From positions 1-33,707 of the forward strand of contig JAZQIV010000106.1 of NCBI GenBank assembly GCA_045541305.1: a stretch of DNA of 33,707 nt, given 5' to 3'. Every line of letters begins with the position of its first letter. Positions within the stretch are counted from its first letter, which is position 1. Positions 7,825 through 16,426 of this stretch are shown here, one piece after another. The position numbers were made by a program, and so were the translations under genes. This stretch comes from RGIG3009 sp045541305 (lineage in GTDB: Bacteria > Bacillota > Clostridia > Oscillospirales > Acutalibacteraceae). The notes below the pieces were generated by a model that worked only from the letters and a program-made list of their open reading frames with translations, was not told where the DNA came from and made no database searches.

Positions 7825-7848
7825 AACGTTTCGTACCTTGGGATGCTG

Positions 7849-9171
7849 TTACTCGAGGAAGCCTTTGTAATGACGCATCATCATCTGGCTTTCGATCTGT
7901 TGTGTGGTTTCAAGGGCAACGCCCACCACGATCATGAGCGACGTACCGCCCAGCGTCAGTCCGTAGAAGCCGCTGAGTTTACCGAACACGCTCGGGAACA
8001 ACGCGATAACACCTAAGAACAATGCGCCGATCAAGGTTACCTTGTTCAGAACACGTTTGATATAATCCGAGGTGGGTTTGCCCGGACGGTAGCCGGGGAT
8101 CGCACCGGAGTTTTTGCGAAGATTGTTCGCCATCTCCAACGGATTGTACTGAATCGTGACATAGAAAAAGGCAAAACCAATGATCAAAACAAAATAAAGG
8201 AGAATGTACACCCAGCTGTCTTGACGGAATGCATTCAGGAACCAGTTGGCTTCCCAACCGAAGAACTGCTGCAAAATCGAAGGCAGCGAAATGATCGAAA
8301 CCGCCAAAATGATCGGCATAACACCGGACATGTTGACTTTGATCGGGATGTACGTGCTCTGACCGCCGTACATTTTGCGTCCCACAACGCGTTTGGCGTA
8401 CTGCACCGGAATGCGGCGCTCGGCATCGCCCATGAAGACGATGAAGCCGATCATCGCAAGGAAGATGAGCAGCACGATCGGGACCAGAATAACATTCTTG
8501 ATTGCACCGGAGTACGTGCTCAACTGGGCAATACCCGCATCGTAGAACCACATCCACAGCGTCTGAGCAGCGGACGGGATCCCCGAAAGAATACCGGCGA
8601 ACAACAAAATGGAAATGCCGTTACCGATACCCTTTTCATTCACCTGCTCGCCGAGCCACATAATCAGCGCGGAACCGGCAACAAAGCAGAGAATGATCAC
8701 AACGGCGGCGAACCAAGCGCCAAAGCCGCTGCGGGCTTCCTTCACCAACACATCGGAGCCATAGTTGTTGCGCACCATAAAATAGTACGCAATACCCAGC
8801 ATTAAGCCGAGGCCAACGGTCACAAACCGCGTGATCTTACCGATCACCTTACGGCCTGCCTCCCCTTCCTTCGCCAAACGCTCCAGCGGGGGAATCGCAA
8901 CCGTCAACAACTGCATGATGATGCTGGCGTTGATGTACGGGGTGATGGACAGCGCAAAAATACTCGCGTTCGAGAAGCCGCCGCCGGAGATCATGGTAAG
9001 ATATCCGAAAGCATTCTCGGTCGTGCTCAGCGCTTCTCTCAGTGCTGCCACATCTACAAACGGAACGGTGATAACCGAACCGATGCGGAAGATCAGCACG
9101 ATGAACAACGTGAACAGAAGTTTTTTGCGCAAATCAGCGATCTTCCATGCGTTTCTCAGAGTTTGAAACAT
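7849..9171 (-). CDS. secY: Protein translocase subunit SecY
   Basis: 440 residues, the channel-forming subunit of the Sec translocon in the cytoplasmic membrane. About ten hydrophobic spans are visible. Family marks include ALSITPYINASIIMQLL near the plug region, the cytosolic loop with RRIPVQYAKRVVGRKMYGG that contacts SecA or the ribosome, and PLEMANNLRKNSGAIPGYRPG. The ATG is one base from the rplO stop, with GAGGTG inside rplO, so the two are translationally coupled. Confidence 0.98.
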   Translation of the reverse strand: MFQTLRNAWKIADLRKKLLFTLFIVLIFRIGSVITVPFVDVAALREALSTTENAFGYLTMISGGGFSNASIFALSITPYINASIIMQLLTVAIPPLERLAKEGEAGRKVIGKITRFVTVGLGLMLGIAYYFMVRNNYGSDVLVKEARSGFGAWFAAVVIILCFVAGSALIMWLGEQVNEKGIGNGISILLFAGILSGIPSAAQTLWMWFYDAGIAQLSTYSGAIKNVILVPIVLLIFLAMIGFIVFMGDAERRIPVQYAKRVVGRKMYGGQSTYIPIKVNMSGVMPIILAVSIISLPSILQQFFGWEANWFLNAFRQDSWVYILLYFVLIIGFAFFYVTIQYNPLEMANNLRKNSGAIPGYRPGKPTSDYIKRVLNKVTLIGALFLGVIALFPSVFGKLSGFYGLTLGGTSLMIVVGVALETTQQIESQMMMRHYKGFLE

Positions 9172-9172
9172 G

Positions 9173-9613
9173 TTAGATCACCTCAGCCTTTCCACCAGCA
9201 GCTTCGATTTTCGCCTTAGCTGCTTCAGAATAGGCTGCAGCCTTGACAGTGAGTTTCTTGGTCAACGTACCGTTCGCCAAAACTTTGACACCGTCATAGG
9301 TTTTCTTTACCAAACCGGCTTCTTTGAGCGCTGCTGCATCGACAACAGCGCCATCCTCAAACGCATTGAGGGAGCCAACGTTAATGGTAGCATAGTTTGT
9401 TGCAAAAATGTTGACGAAACCTCTTTTCGGTACTCGTCTTTGCAGAGGCATCTGGCCGCCTTCAAAGCCCGGACGCACACCGCGACCGGCACGGGCCTTC
9501 TGACCCTTGTGGCCTGTACCGGCAGTTTTGCCCTGGCCGGAACCGTGACCTCTGCCGATTCTCTTGACGTCCCGAACCGAACCGGGCGCCGGAGAAAGCT
9601 CTTGTAGCTTCAT
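9173..9613 (-). CDS. rplO: 50S ribosomal protein L15
   Basis: 146 residues, full length. L15 is a late-assembling large-subunit protein with a long basic extension. It shows the N-terminal Gly-rich run RIGRGHGSGQGKTAGTGHKG, the RPGFEGGQMPLQRRVPKRGF segment and a C-terminal globular domain ending KIEAAGGKAEVI. It lies between rpmD and secY as in most Firmicutes. Confidence 0.98.
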   Translation of the reverse strand: MKLQELSPAPGSVRDVKRIGRGHGSGQGKTAGTGHKGQKARAGRGVRPGFEGGQMPLQRRVPKRGFVNIFATNYATINVGSLNAFEDGAVVDAAALKEAGLVKKTYDGVKVLANGTLTKKLTVKAAAYSEAAKAKIEAAGGKAEVI

Positions 9614-9639
9614 AGTATTCGCACCTCCTTGATGATAGG

Positions 9640-9834
9640 TTAAGCTTCCGTTACCTCGATGAGGTGGATGATCTTCGCCACCTTACCTTGAGTAGCTGCG
9701 TTCACAGGCTGGCACACGGTGTCGCCAATTTTGCGCAGACCCAGGGAATTGGCAGTGGCGATCTGATCTTTCTTTGCACCGATCAAGCTGCGAGTGAGCT
9801 TAATGGTCAAGCAATCTTTTGCCTTCTTAGCCAT
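9640..9834 (-). CDS. rpmD: 50S ribosomal protein L30
   Basis: 64 residues, the short bacterial uL30. The sequence KIKL-type core reads LTIKLTRSLIGAKKDQIATANSLGLRKIGDTV in segments, with the family IGxKKDQIATxxxLGLRK motif. A GGAGGG site is 8 nt before the ATG. It is 16 nt after rpsE and 26 nt before rplO. Confidence 0.96.
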   Translation of the reverse strand: MAKKAKDCLTIKLTRSLIGAKKDQIATANSLGLRKIGDTVCQPVNAATQGKVAKIIHLIEVTEA

Positions 9835-9850
9835 TTCGTACGCCCTCCTG

Positions 9851-10351
9851 TTATCCTAAAATTTCCTTGGCAGATTTGCCGCGGATCGCACCCGCTTCTT
9901 CAGCGGTACGCAACTGTGCCAAACCGTTCATCGCGGCGCTGACAACATTGCAGGGGTTGTTGGAGCGGAGAGCCTTGGTACGGATATCTTTGATACCGGC
10001 AGCCTCCACCACGGCACGAACGGCGCCGCCGGCGATAACACCGGTACCGGGAGCAGCGGGCTTCATCAGCACGCGGCCGGCACCAAACTCACCGATGACT
10101 TCGTGCGGAATGGTAGTGCCTTTCAGCGAGACCTTCACAAGATTCTTCTTCGCATCCTCAATGCCCTTACGGATCGCATCCGGAACTTCACCGGCTTTAC
10201 CGGTACCGAAGCCCACAGTGCCCTTGCCATCACCCACAACAACCAACGCGGCAAATTTCATGACGCGACCACCTTTTACGGTTTTGCTGACACGGTTGAT
10301 GGCAACTACGGTTTCTTTGTATTCGTCGTGCATTTCTTCTCTTCTGGCCAA
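9851..10351 (-). CDS. rpsE: 30S ribosomal protein S5 (TTG start)
   Basis: 166 residues from a TTG start. S5 helps decoding fidelity and 30S head-body movement. It has the N-terminal KETVVAINRVSKTVKGGR double-stranded-RNA-binding region, VVVGDGKGTVGFGTGKAGEVP, and the C-terminal AAGIKDIRTKALRSNNPCN. The open frame extends upstream to 10459, but that would overlap rplR; TTG at 10351 is chosen because GGAGAGG lies 7 nt before it and the resulting LARREE start matches the family's ARR-type N-terminus. A later ATG at 10333 is a weaker alternative. Confidence 0.95.
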   Translation of the reverse strand: MARREEMHDEYKETVVAINRVSKTVKGGRVMKFAALVVVGDGKGTVGFGTGKAGEVPDAIRKGIEDAKKNLVKVSLKGTTIPHEVIGEFGAGRVLMKPAAPGTGVIAGGAVRAVVEAAGIKDIRTKALRSNNPCNVVSAAMNGLAQLRTAEEAGAIRGKSAKEILG

Positions 10352-10370
10352 AGTACTTCCTCTCCTTTCC

Positions 10371-10730
10371 TTAGAATTTGAGGCCGCCCTCACGGGCGCC
10401 TTCGGCCAGTTGCGCGACACGGCCGTGATAGATGTAACCGCCTCTGTCGAAAACGACATTCTCGATGCCTTTTTCCAGAGCGCGCTTTGCGATCAATTCG
10501 CCGACCTTACGGGCAGCTTCTTTGTTACCGCCGGTCATGCCGAAATCCTTTTCGTTGCTGGCCGCGGCGACGAGCGTGGCTCCCTTAACATCATCAATGA
10601 TCTGGGCATAGATGTGATTCAGAGAGCGGAACACGTTCAAGCGGGGGCACTCAGCAGTGCCGGAAATCTTACCGCGCACACGAGCGTGGCGGTGCAACCG
10701 AGCTTGGTTGCTATCTTTTTTGCTGACCAT
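10371..10730 (-). CDS. rplR: 50S ribosomal protein L18
   Basis: 119 residues. L18 binds 5S rRNA with L5 in the central protuberance. The N-terminal basic region includes RHARVRGKISGTAECPRLNVFRS in two blocks, and the C-terminal GIENVVFDRGGYIYHGRVAQLAEGAREGG is diagnostic. It lies 18 nt after rplF. Confidence 0.97.
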   Translation of the reverse strand: MVSKKDSNQARLHRHARVRGKISGTAECPRLNVFRSLNHIYAQIIDDVKGATLVAAASNEKDFGMTGGNKEAARKVGELIAKRALEKGIENVVFDRGGYIYHGRVAQLAEGAREGGLKF

Positions 10731-10748
10731 GTGATTTCACTCCTTCTC

Positions 10749-11297
10749 TTACTTCTTGCCCTTGGCACCGGTCTTACCTTCCTTGCGGCGGATATGCTCG
10801 GTGACGTATTTGATGCCCTTGCCTTTATACGGCTCCGGCGGGCGTTTTTCGCGGACTTCGGCAGCAAACTGACCAACCAGCTGCTTGTCGGGACCGCTGA
10901 TGATGATTTTGTTGGGGTTGGGAACATCGATGGTGATACCGTCGATCTCGCTGACCGTGACCTGATGGCTGTAGCCGAGGTTCATGACCAGATCTTTTCC
11001 CTGCTTCGCAACACGGTAACCAACACCGTTGACCTCGAGCTCCTTGGAGAAACCGTTGGCAACGCCTTCCACCATGTTGCTGATAAGCGTACGGGTCAGA
11101 CCGTGCAGCGAGCGGTTCTCTTTCTCGTCGTTGGGACGAGTGACCGTAATCTCGGTGCCTTCGATACTAACCGTCATGTTCGGGTGGATCTTCTGCGTCA
11201 AGGTGCCTTTTGGGCCTTTCGCGGTGACCACGCCGTCCGCCATCGTGACCTGCACGCCGGCGGGGATGGTAATGGGTTTACGACCAATTCTCGACAT
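10749..11297 (-). CDS. rplF: 50S ribosomal protein L6
   Basis: 182 residues with the duplicated L6 fold; it binds the sarcin-ricin region near the factor-binding site. The start MSRIGRKPITIP is the family N-terminus; the frame opens at 11321, but the ATG at 11297 has GGGGGAG just upstream and the longer version would overlap rpsH. The C-terminal repeat has RPPEPYKGKGIKY, the most conserved segment of uL6. Confidence 0.97.
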   Translation of the reverse strand: MSRIGRKPITIPAGVQVTMADGVVTAKGPKGTLTQKIHPNMTVSIEGTEITVTRPNDEKENRSLHGLTRTLISNMVEGVANGFSKELEVNGVGYRVAKQGKDLVMNLGYSHQVTVSEIDGITIDVPNPNKIIISGPDKQLVGQFAAEVREKRPPEPYKGKGIKYVTEHIRRKEGKTGAKGKK

Positions 11298-11310
11298 GTT
11301 CTTCTCCCCC

Positions 11311-11712
11311 TTACCACACAAATGCGAGGACTTCGCCGCCCACGTTTTCTTTGCGGGCTTTCTTATCGGTCATAACGCCCTTAGACGTAGACACGATCGC
11401 GGTGCCGATGCCTCTCATGACCTTCGGCATATCCTCACTACTGGAATAGATGCGCAAACCGGGCTTGGACACACGGCGCAGACCCATCAGAACCGGCTTC
11501 TTGGAAGGGCCCTGATATTTCAGCGCAATGCGGATGGTGCCTTGCTTGCCATCTTCGATGACTTGAAAACTCTTGACATATCCCTCGTCAACAAGAATCT
11601 GGGCAATAGCCTTCTTCATGTTGGAAGCGGGAATATCCACCGAGTCATGCTTCGCCGAACTCGCGTTACGAATTCTCGTCAGCATATCGGCAATTGTATC
11701 GGTGATTTGCAT
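11311..11712 (-). CDS. rpsH: 30S ribosomal protein S8
   Basis: 133 residues. A primary 16S rRNA-binding protein that organises the 30S platform. It begins MQITDTIADMLTRIRNAS and ends with the conserved GIGTAIVSTSKGVMTDKKA segment followed by GGEVLAFVW. In Escherichia coli S8 represses the spc operon by binding the rplE region; whether this holds here cannot be seen. Confidence 0.98.
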   Translation of the reverse strand: MQITDTIADMLTRIRNASSAKHDSVDIPASNMKKAIAQILVDEGYVKSFQVIEDGKQGTIRIALKYQGPSKKPVLMGLRRVSKPGLRIYSSSEDMPKVMRGIGTAIVSTSKGVMTDKKARKENVGGEVLAFVW

Positions 11713-11734
11713 ACCGTCAACCTCCTTCTAGCTA

Positions 11735-11920
11735 TTACCAGCTGGCCTTCTTCACGCCGGGGATCTGGCCTTTGTAGGCCAGTTCTCTGAAGCAGATACG
11801 GCACACACCGTATTTGCGCAGATAAGCGTGCGGACGACCACAGATTTTGCAGCGATTGTACGCCTGGGTGGAAAACTTCGGCGTTCTCTGCTGCTTAATT
11901 TTCATAGATGTCTTAGCCAT
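11735..11920 (-). CDS. rpsZ: 30S ribosomal protein S14, type Z (zinc-binding)
   Basis: 61 residues, the short zinc form. The two CxxC pairs are C24/C27 in RCKICGRP and C40/C43 in VCRICFRELA. It starts MAKTSMKIKQQRTPKF and ends GVKKASW, all diagnostic. No zinc-independent long S14 lies in this window. Confidence 0.98.
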   Translation of the reverse strand: MAKTSMKIKQQRTPKFSTQAYNRCKICGRPHAYLRKYGVCRICFRELAYKGQIPGVKKASW

Positions 11921-11932
11921 TGTTTTCCCTCC

Positions 11933-12472
11933 TTACTTCGCGAACGGAGCGCCCATCAGAGTGAGCAGCTCGCGTGCTTCTTCGTCAGATTTTGCAGTGG
12001 TAACAAAGCAGATATCCATACCGCGAACCTTGTCGATCTTGTCGTACTCGATTTCGGGGAAAATGAGCTGTTCTTTGATACCCATGTTGTAGTTGCCGCG
12101 TCCGTCAAAGGAGTTGGCGTTGATGCCGCGGAAGTCACGAACACGGGGCAGAGCCACGTTGAACAGACGATCCAGGAACTCATACATACGCTCACCGCGC
12201 AGCGTTACCTTCACGCCGATGTTCATGCCTTCGCGCAGTTTGAAGTTTGCGACCGACTTCTTCGCCTTGCAGACGACCGGCTTCTGACCGGTGATCGCCG
12301 CGAGATCGATGCTGATCGCATCGATGATCTTCGCGTTGTCACGTGCTTCGCCGCACGCCACGTTGATCACGATCTTATCCAGCTTCGGGATCTGCATGAC
12401 ACTCTTGTAGCCGAATTTCTTCATCAGCGCAGGAGCGACATCCTTCTGGTAAAATTCTTTTAATCTAGCCAT
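11933..12472 (-). CDS. rplE: 50S ribosomal protein L5
   Basis: 179 residues; binds 5S rRNA and contacts P-site tRNA and S13. The start MARLKEFYQKDV is the family N-terminus; the frame opens at 12517, but ATG 12472 with GGAGGG upstream avoids overlap with rplX. Conserved segments are KIVINVACGEA, RLREGMNIG-like KLREGMNIGVKVTLRG, LPRVRDFRGINANSFDGRGNYN in parts, and the final ARELLTLMGAPF. Confidence 0.97.
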   Translation of the reverse strand: MARLKEFYQKDVAPALMKKFGYKSVMQIPKLDKIVINVACGEARDNAKIIDAISIDLAAITGQKPVVCKAKKSVANFKLREGMNIGVKVTLRGERMYEFLDRLFNVALPRVRDFRGINANSFDGRGNYNMGIKEQLIFPEIEYDKIDKVRGMDICFVTTAKSDEEARELLTLMGAPFAK

Positions 12473-12489
12473 TACGTATGTCCCTCCTC

Positions 12490-12822
12490 TTACAGTGTCT
12501 CGCCGCATTTGTTGCAAACGCGGACCGAGCGAGTCTTGCCGTTATCGTCGGCAAACTTTTTGTAGGCAACGCGCACCGGCTTTTTGCAAGACGGGCAGAT
12601 TACCTGAACCTTGCTGGCGTACAGAGCACCCTCGGCCTCAACGATGCCGCCGGGATCGCCCATTTTGCGGGGCTTCACATGTTTTTTCACCATGTTCAGG
12701 CCCTCAACGATGACTTTACCCTCTTTCGGGCTGACCTCCAGGACCTTGCCTTTCTGGCCTTTGTCGTCGCCGCTGATGATGAGGACGGTATCGCCCTTTT
12801 TCACATGAAGTTTGTTACTCAA
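12490..12822 (-). CDS. rplX: 50S ribosomal protein L24 (TTG start)
   Basis: 110 residues from TTG at 12822. L24 is an assembly initiator of the large subunit. It has the KOW motif HVKKGDTVLIISGDDKGQKGK and a C-terminal zinc ribbon (CPSC and CNKC pairs), usual in Clostridia. An in-frame GTG at 12831 would add three residues, but the only ribosome binding site, GGGAGG, touches that codon, whereas it lies 8 nt from the TTG. The N-terminus MSNKLHVKKGD from TTG also fits the family better. Confidence 0.93.
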   Translation of the reverse strand: MSNKLHVKKGDTVLIISGDDKGQKGKVLEVSPKEGKVIVEGLNMVKKHVKPRKMGDPGGIVEAEGALYASKVQVICPSCKKPVRVAYKKFADDNGKTRSVRVCNKCGETL

Positions 12823-12837
12823 TTTCGGCACCTCCCA

Positions 12838-13206
12838 TCACAGCACTTCGGGAGCGAGGCTTAAGATTTTGAGATACTCTTTTTCTCTCAGCTCTCTCGC
12901 TACCGGCCCAAAGATACGAGTACCTCTGGGGTTCTTGTCATCACGGATGATGACGGCTGCGTTCTCGTCGAAACGGATGTACGTGCCATCCTCGCGACGA
13001 ACGCCTTTCACTGTACGAACGATAACGGCTTTCACCACATCGCCCTTTTTCACAACGCCGCCGGGTGCTGCTTTTTTAACAGAAGCAACCACAACGTCGC
13101 CGATATTTGCATACCTCCGGCCGGAACCACCGAGAACGCGAATGCACATAAGCTCCTTCGCACCGGTGTTGTCGGCAACTTTGAGGTAGGTCTGCTGTTG
13201 TACCAC
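12838..13206 (-). CDS. rplN: 50S ribosomal protein L14 (GTG start)
   Basis: 122 residues, exactly the family length. L14 lies at the subunit interface and bridges to 16S rRNA. It reads VQQQTYLKVADNTGAKE at the start, then VLGGSGRRYANIGDVV, KKGDVVKAVIVRT and the end GTRIFGPVARELRE. Translation begins at GTG, with GGAGG 8 nt upstream. Confidence 0.98.
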   Translation of the reverse strand: MVQQQTYLKVADNTGAKELMCIRVLGGSGRRYANIGDVVVASVKKAAPGGVVKKGDVVKAVIVRTVKGVRREDGTYIRFDENAAVIIRDDKNPRGTRIFGPVARELREKEYLKILSLAPEVL

Positions 13207-13235
13207 AGTGTGTTCCTCCTTTCAGATTGACCGAC

Positions 13236-13493
13236 TTATTTCGCCTTCTCGATGATATGGTCAACGCGCCAGTGCTTGTCTTTCGACATCGGGCGAGTCT
13301 CCATGACCATAACGCGGTCGCCTACACGGCACTCGTTATTCTCATCGTGGGCCTTCAGCTTCACGGTATGTTTTACGATTTTCTTGTAAAGCGGATGACG
13401 GACATTGTCTTCCACAGCCACAACGACGGTTTTGTCCATCTTGTCGCTGACGACGAGACCGGTCCGTGTTTTTCTAAGATTCCGTTCGCTCAC
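13236..13493 (-). CDS. rpsQ: 30S ribosomal protein S17 (GTG start)
   Basis: 85 residues, an OB-fold primary 16S rRNA-binding protein. Conserved segments are RNLRKTRTGLVVSDKMDKTVVVAV in parts, HPLYKKIVKHTVKLKAHDE and the ETRPMSKDKHWRV end. The GTG start has GGAGG 7 nt upstream. It lies between rpmC and rplN. Confidence 0.98.
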   Translation of the reverse strand: MSERNLRKTRTGLVVSDKMDKTVVVAVEDNVRHPLYKKIVKHTVKLKAHDENNECRVGDRVMVMETRPMSKDKHWRVDHIIEKAK

Positions 13494-13510
13494 AATGTTT
13501 CCTCCTTCCG

Positions 13511-13726
13511 TTACGCTTCTGCGCCGTTTTTAAGTTCGTTCTCGCGGATGATCGTTTTCACGACCGCGATCTCTTTCTTAACGGCTTTCAGACGCATCGG
13601 ATTATCCAACTGGTTGATCGCGTGCTGGAATCTCAGGTTGAACAGTTCCTCTTTGAGGTCCGCAAGCTTCTTTTCCAACTCAGTTGCGTTTAATTCTCTG
13701 ATTTTTTGGATCTCAGTGGACTTCAT
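13511..13726 (-). CDS. rpmC: 50S ribosomal protein L29
   Basis: 71 residues, an all-helical protein near the peptide exit tunnel and a docking site for trigger factor and SRP along with L23. The family motif is visible in LKEELFNLRFQHAINQLDNP followed by KAVKKEIAVVKTIIRE. Its ATG overlaps the rplP stop by four bases (ATGA), indicating coupled translation. Confidence 0.97.
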   Translation of the reverse strand: MKSTEIQKIRELNATELEKKLADLKEELFNLRFQHAINQLDNPMRLKAVKKEIAVVKTIIRENELKNGAEA

Positions 13727-14151
13727 TCCTGCTCACCATCCGTTTCTTCCTTGCAAACGAATTTGCATTTGATGGGCAGCTTGTTGGCTGCGAGTCTCAT
13801 AGCTTCTCTGGCGGTCTCTTCCGGAACGCCTGCGATTTCGAACATCACGCGGCCGGGTTTCACCACAGCTACCCAGTACTCGGGAGAACCCTTACCGGAA
13901 CCCATGCGGGTTTCAGCGGGTTTCTCGGTTACCGGCTTGTCAGGGAAGATTTTGATCCACACCTGACCACCACGTTTGATGTAACGGGTCATCGCGATAC
14001 GAGCGGCTTCAATCTGGTTGGATTTGATCCAAGCGGGCTCGGTAGCCACCAGACCGAAATCACCGTAAGTGACCTTGTTGCCGCGAAGAGCCTTACCGGT
14101 AAGGCGGCCTCTCTGAACGCGGCGGAATTTAACTCTCTTAGGTAACAGCAT
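13723..14151 (-). CDS. rplP: 50S ribosomal protein L16
   Basis: 142 residues. L16 lies near the A site and the elbow of tRNA. It begins MLLPKRVKFRRVQRGR and contains RGGQVWIKIFPDKPVTEKP followed by the GSGKGSPEYWVAVVKPGRVMFEI block. Its start codon shares one base with the rpsC stop (TAATG), and its stop overlaps the rpmC start. Confidence 0.98.
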   Translation of the reverse strand: MLLPKRVKFRRVQRGRLTGKALRGNKVTYGDFGLVATEPAWIKSNQIEAARIAMTRYIKRGGQVWIKIFPDKPVTEKPAETRMGSGKGSPEYWVAVVKPGRVMFEIAGVPEETAREAMRLAANKLPIKCKFVCKEETDGEQE

Positions 14152-14816
14152 TACTTGCGGCCTCCTTCCCGACGGGGCTTCGCAGCGCCGGCAAGCACCT
14201 CACCGCGGTAGATCCACACCTTGATGCCGATGCGACCGTAGGTGGTGTTTGCCTCTGCAAAACCATAGTCGATATCCGCACGCAGAGTCTGCAGCGGGAT
14301 CGTACCCTCGTGGTACTGTTCGGTACGCGCGATTTCCGCACCGTTCAAACGGCCGGACACCTGCGTTTTGATACCTCTTGCGCCGAGCTTCATCGCACGG
14401 CCGATGCACTGCTTCATCGCGCGGCGGAAAGCGATACGCTTCTCAAGCTGCTGCGCAATGTTCTCCGCAACCAACTGAGCGTTGGTGTCGGGGTTTTTGA
14501 TTTCCACGATGTTGACCAGCGTGGTTTTGCCGAGCATCTTCTCACAGGACTGACGGAGCTTTTCGATTTCAGCGCCGCCTTTGCCGATCACCAGACCGGG
14601 CTTTGCACAATGAATGTTGACACGTACGCGTGTTGCATCACGCTCAATCTCGATTTTCGAGATACCGGCAGCATACAGCGTTTTCTTCAGGTACTCACGC
14701 AGCTTGTAGTCCGAAACGATCGTATCACCGATCTGATTCTTTTTCACAAACCAACGGGAATCCCAATCCTTGATCACGCCGACGCGCAGGCCGTGGGGAT
14801 TAACTTTCTGTCCCAT
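14151..14816 (-). CDS. rpsC: 30S ribosomal protein S3
   Basis: 221 residues; part of the mRNA entry tunnel and helicase site. It starts MGQKVNPHGLRVGVIKDW, has the KH domain with VIGKGGAEIEKLRQ (GxxG loop), and the C-terminal GLVTKVWIYRGE-type sequence seen as GIKVWIYRGEVL. GAGGAGG precedes the ATG. It lies between rplV and rplP. Confidence 0.98.
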   Translation of the reverse strand: MGQKVNPHGLRVGVIKDWDSRWFVKKNQIGDTIVSDYKLREYLKKTLYAAGISKIEIERDATRVRVNIHCAKPGLVIGKGGAEIEKLRQSCEKMLGKTTLVNIVEIKNPDTNAQLVAENIAQQLEKRIAFRRAMKQCIGRAMKLGARGIKTQVSGRLNGAEIARTEQYHEGTIPLQTLRADIDYGFAEANTTYGRIGIKVWIYRGEVLAGAAKPRREGGRK

Positions 14817-14834
14817 AATCGTCCTCCTCCTCGC

Positions 14835-15170
14835 TTATTCCTTTTCCTTAAGCACAACCGTAATGTGCGAGGTCCGCTTTTCGATGCGGAACGCACGGCC
14901 TTGTGCTCTCGGACGGACGCGCTTGAGAATGGGACCGGGGCAAACAAAGCATTCCGATACGACCAGATTCTGGCGGTCCATGTTGAAGTTGTTTTCGGCG
15001 TTGGCCAGCGCGGATTTGAGAACCTTGTAAACAGGCTCGCCGGCGGCCTTGGTAATGTTCTTGGTAATCGCAAGTGCGACATCAACCGGTTTATTGCGGA
15101 TGAGGTCGAGAACAATTTTCACTTTGCGAGGGGACATACGAACATAGGTAACTTGTGCCCTTGCTTCCAT
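14835..15170 (-). CDS. rplV: 50S ribosomal protein L22
   Basis: 111 residues. L22 sends a long beta-hairpin into the peptide exit tunnel and forms part of its constriction. The start EARAQVTYVRMSPRKVKIVLDLIR and the hairpin region VCPGPILKRVRPRAQGRAF are diagnostic, ending in KRTSHITVVLKEKE. Confidence 0.98.
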   Translation of the reverse strand: MEARAQVTYVRMSPRKVKIVLDLIRNKPVDVALAITKNITKAAGEPVYKVLKSALANAENNFNMDRQNLVVSECFVCPGPILKRVRPRAQGRAFRIEKRTSHITVVLKEKE

Positions 15171-15193
15171 AGTGTTTCTCTCCTTTCAACCGC

Positions 15194-15466
15194 TTACTTC
15201 GTTGTTTTCGATCCGACGTGACCGCGGAACGTACGAGTGGGGGCGAACTCGCCCAGTTTGTGACCGACCATGTCCTCGGTGACGTACACCGGCACATGTT
15301 TCCGACCGTCATGCACCGCGATGGTGTGACCGACGAAATCCGGGAAAATCGTGGAGGCACGGCTCCAGGTTTTCAAAATGCGCTTTTCTCCGGCGGCATT
15401 CATTTCTTGAATCCTTTTCAACAGAACAGGCTGTACGAAAGGACCCTTCTTTACGCTTCTACCCAT
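15194..15466 (-). CDS. rpsS: 30S ribosomal protein S19
   Basis: 90 residues. S19 pairs with S13 in the 30S head. It starts MGRSVKKGPFV, then TWSRASTIFPDFVGHTIAVH, and ends with YVTEDMVGHKLGEFAPTRTF followed by RGH. It lies between rplB and rplV, with AAAGGAG upstream of the start. Confidence 0.98.
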   Translation of the reverse strand: MGRSVKKGPFVQPVLLKRIQEMNAAGEKRILKTWSRASTIFPDFVGHTIAVHDGRKHVPVYVTEDMVGHKLGEFAPTRTFRGHVGSKTTK

Positions 15467-15487
15467 AAATGATGAATCTCCTTTCGC

Positions 15488-16321
15488 TTACTTGCCGTTG
15501 CGGCGCTTCACGATAAATTTATCGGAGGCCTTGTGATGCTTACGGGTCTTGTAACCCAGAGCCGGTTTACCCCAAGGAGTGACCGGGCCGGGACGACCGA
15601 TGGGCGACTTACCTTCACCACCACCGTGGGGGTGATCGCAGGGGTTCATAACAGAACCGCGAACTGTCGGTCTCCAGCCCATGTGACGTTTACGACCAGC
15701 CTTACCGATCTTCACGTTCTCATGCTCCAGGTTGCCGACCTGACCGATCGTTGCCATGCAGTTCAGCGGGATGTTGCGCATCTCGCCGGAAGGCAGACGA
15801 ACCATCGCCATGTTGTTTTCTTTACCGACCAGCTGAGCCATCACACCGGCGGCACGGGCAAGCTGAGCGCCCTTACCGGGGTACAGTTCCACGTTGTGGA
15901 TGAACGTACCAGTGGGGATGTTCGCCATCGGCAGAGCGTTACCGGGTTTGATGTCAGCAGCGGCACCGGCGGAGATCACGTCTCCGACCGACAGGCCCTG
16001 CGGAGCAACGATGTAACGCTTCTCGCCGTCTTCGTACTGAACCAGCGCAATGTTCGCGCTGCGGTTCGGATCGTACTCCAGCGTCAACACAGTGGCGTTC
16101 ATATCCAGCTTGTTGCGTTTGAAGTCGATGATACGATACTTACGACGGTTTCCGCCGCCGCGATGGCGGACGGTGATACGACCGTAACTGTTACGGCCGG
16201 ATTTCTTTTCCAGAGGAGCCAGCAGGCTCTTTTCCGGCGCTACCTTGGACAACGAGCTATAGTCCAGTACAGACATGCCACGACGTCCGGGAGTCGTCGG
16301 TTTATACAGTTTAGTAGGCAT
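15488..16321 (-). CDS. rplB: 50S ribosomal protein L2
   Basis: 277 residues, full length. L2 is needed for subunit joining and peptidyl-transferase activity. The conserved loop NPCDHPHGGGEGKSPIGR near the peptidyl-transferase centre is intact, including its His. The N-terminus KLYKPTTPGRRGMSVLDYSS and the GRNSYGRITVRHRGGGNRRK block are typical. Confidence 0.98.
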   Translation of the reverse strand: MPTKLYKPTTPGRRGMSVLDYSSLSKVAPEKSLLAPLEKKSGRNSYGRITVRHRGGGNRRKYRIIDFKRNKLDMNATVLTLEYDPNRSANIALVQYEDGEKRYIVAPQGLSVGDVISAGAAADIKPGNALPMANIPTGTFIHNVELYPGKGAQLARAAGVMAQLVGKENNMAMVRLPSGEMRNIPLNCMATIGQVGNLEHENVKIGKAGRKRHMGWRPTVRGSVMNPCDHPHGGGEGKSPIGRPGPVTPWGKPALGYKTRKHHKASDKFIVKRRNGK

Positions 16322-16426
16322 TCCGATTCTCTCTCCTTTTTCTTGGCTTTGCGGGACACGGCCGCTTCTCTGTGATCAGAGGGTGCCCCATACGTTGCCG
16401 CGACCTTTGTGTTTCGGCGGCGCTCC

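Noticed and set aside
9867..11375. Plus-strand open frame of about 500 codons across rpsE-rplR-rplF
   Set aside because: It lies wholly opposite well-supported ribosomal protein genes, has no family-like segments and exists because of their GC-rich third positions.
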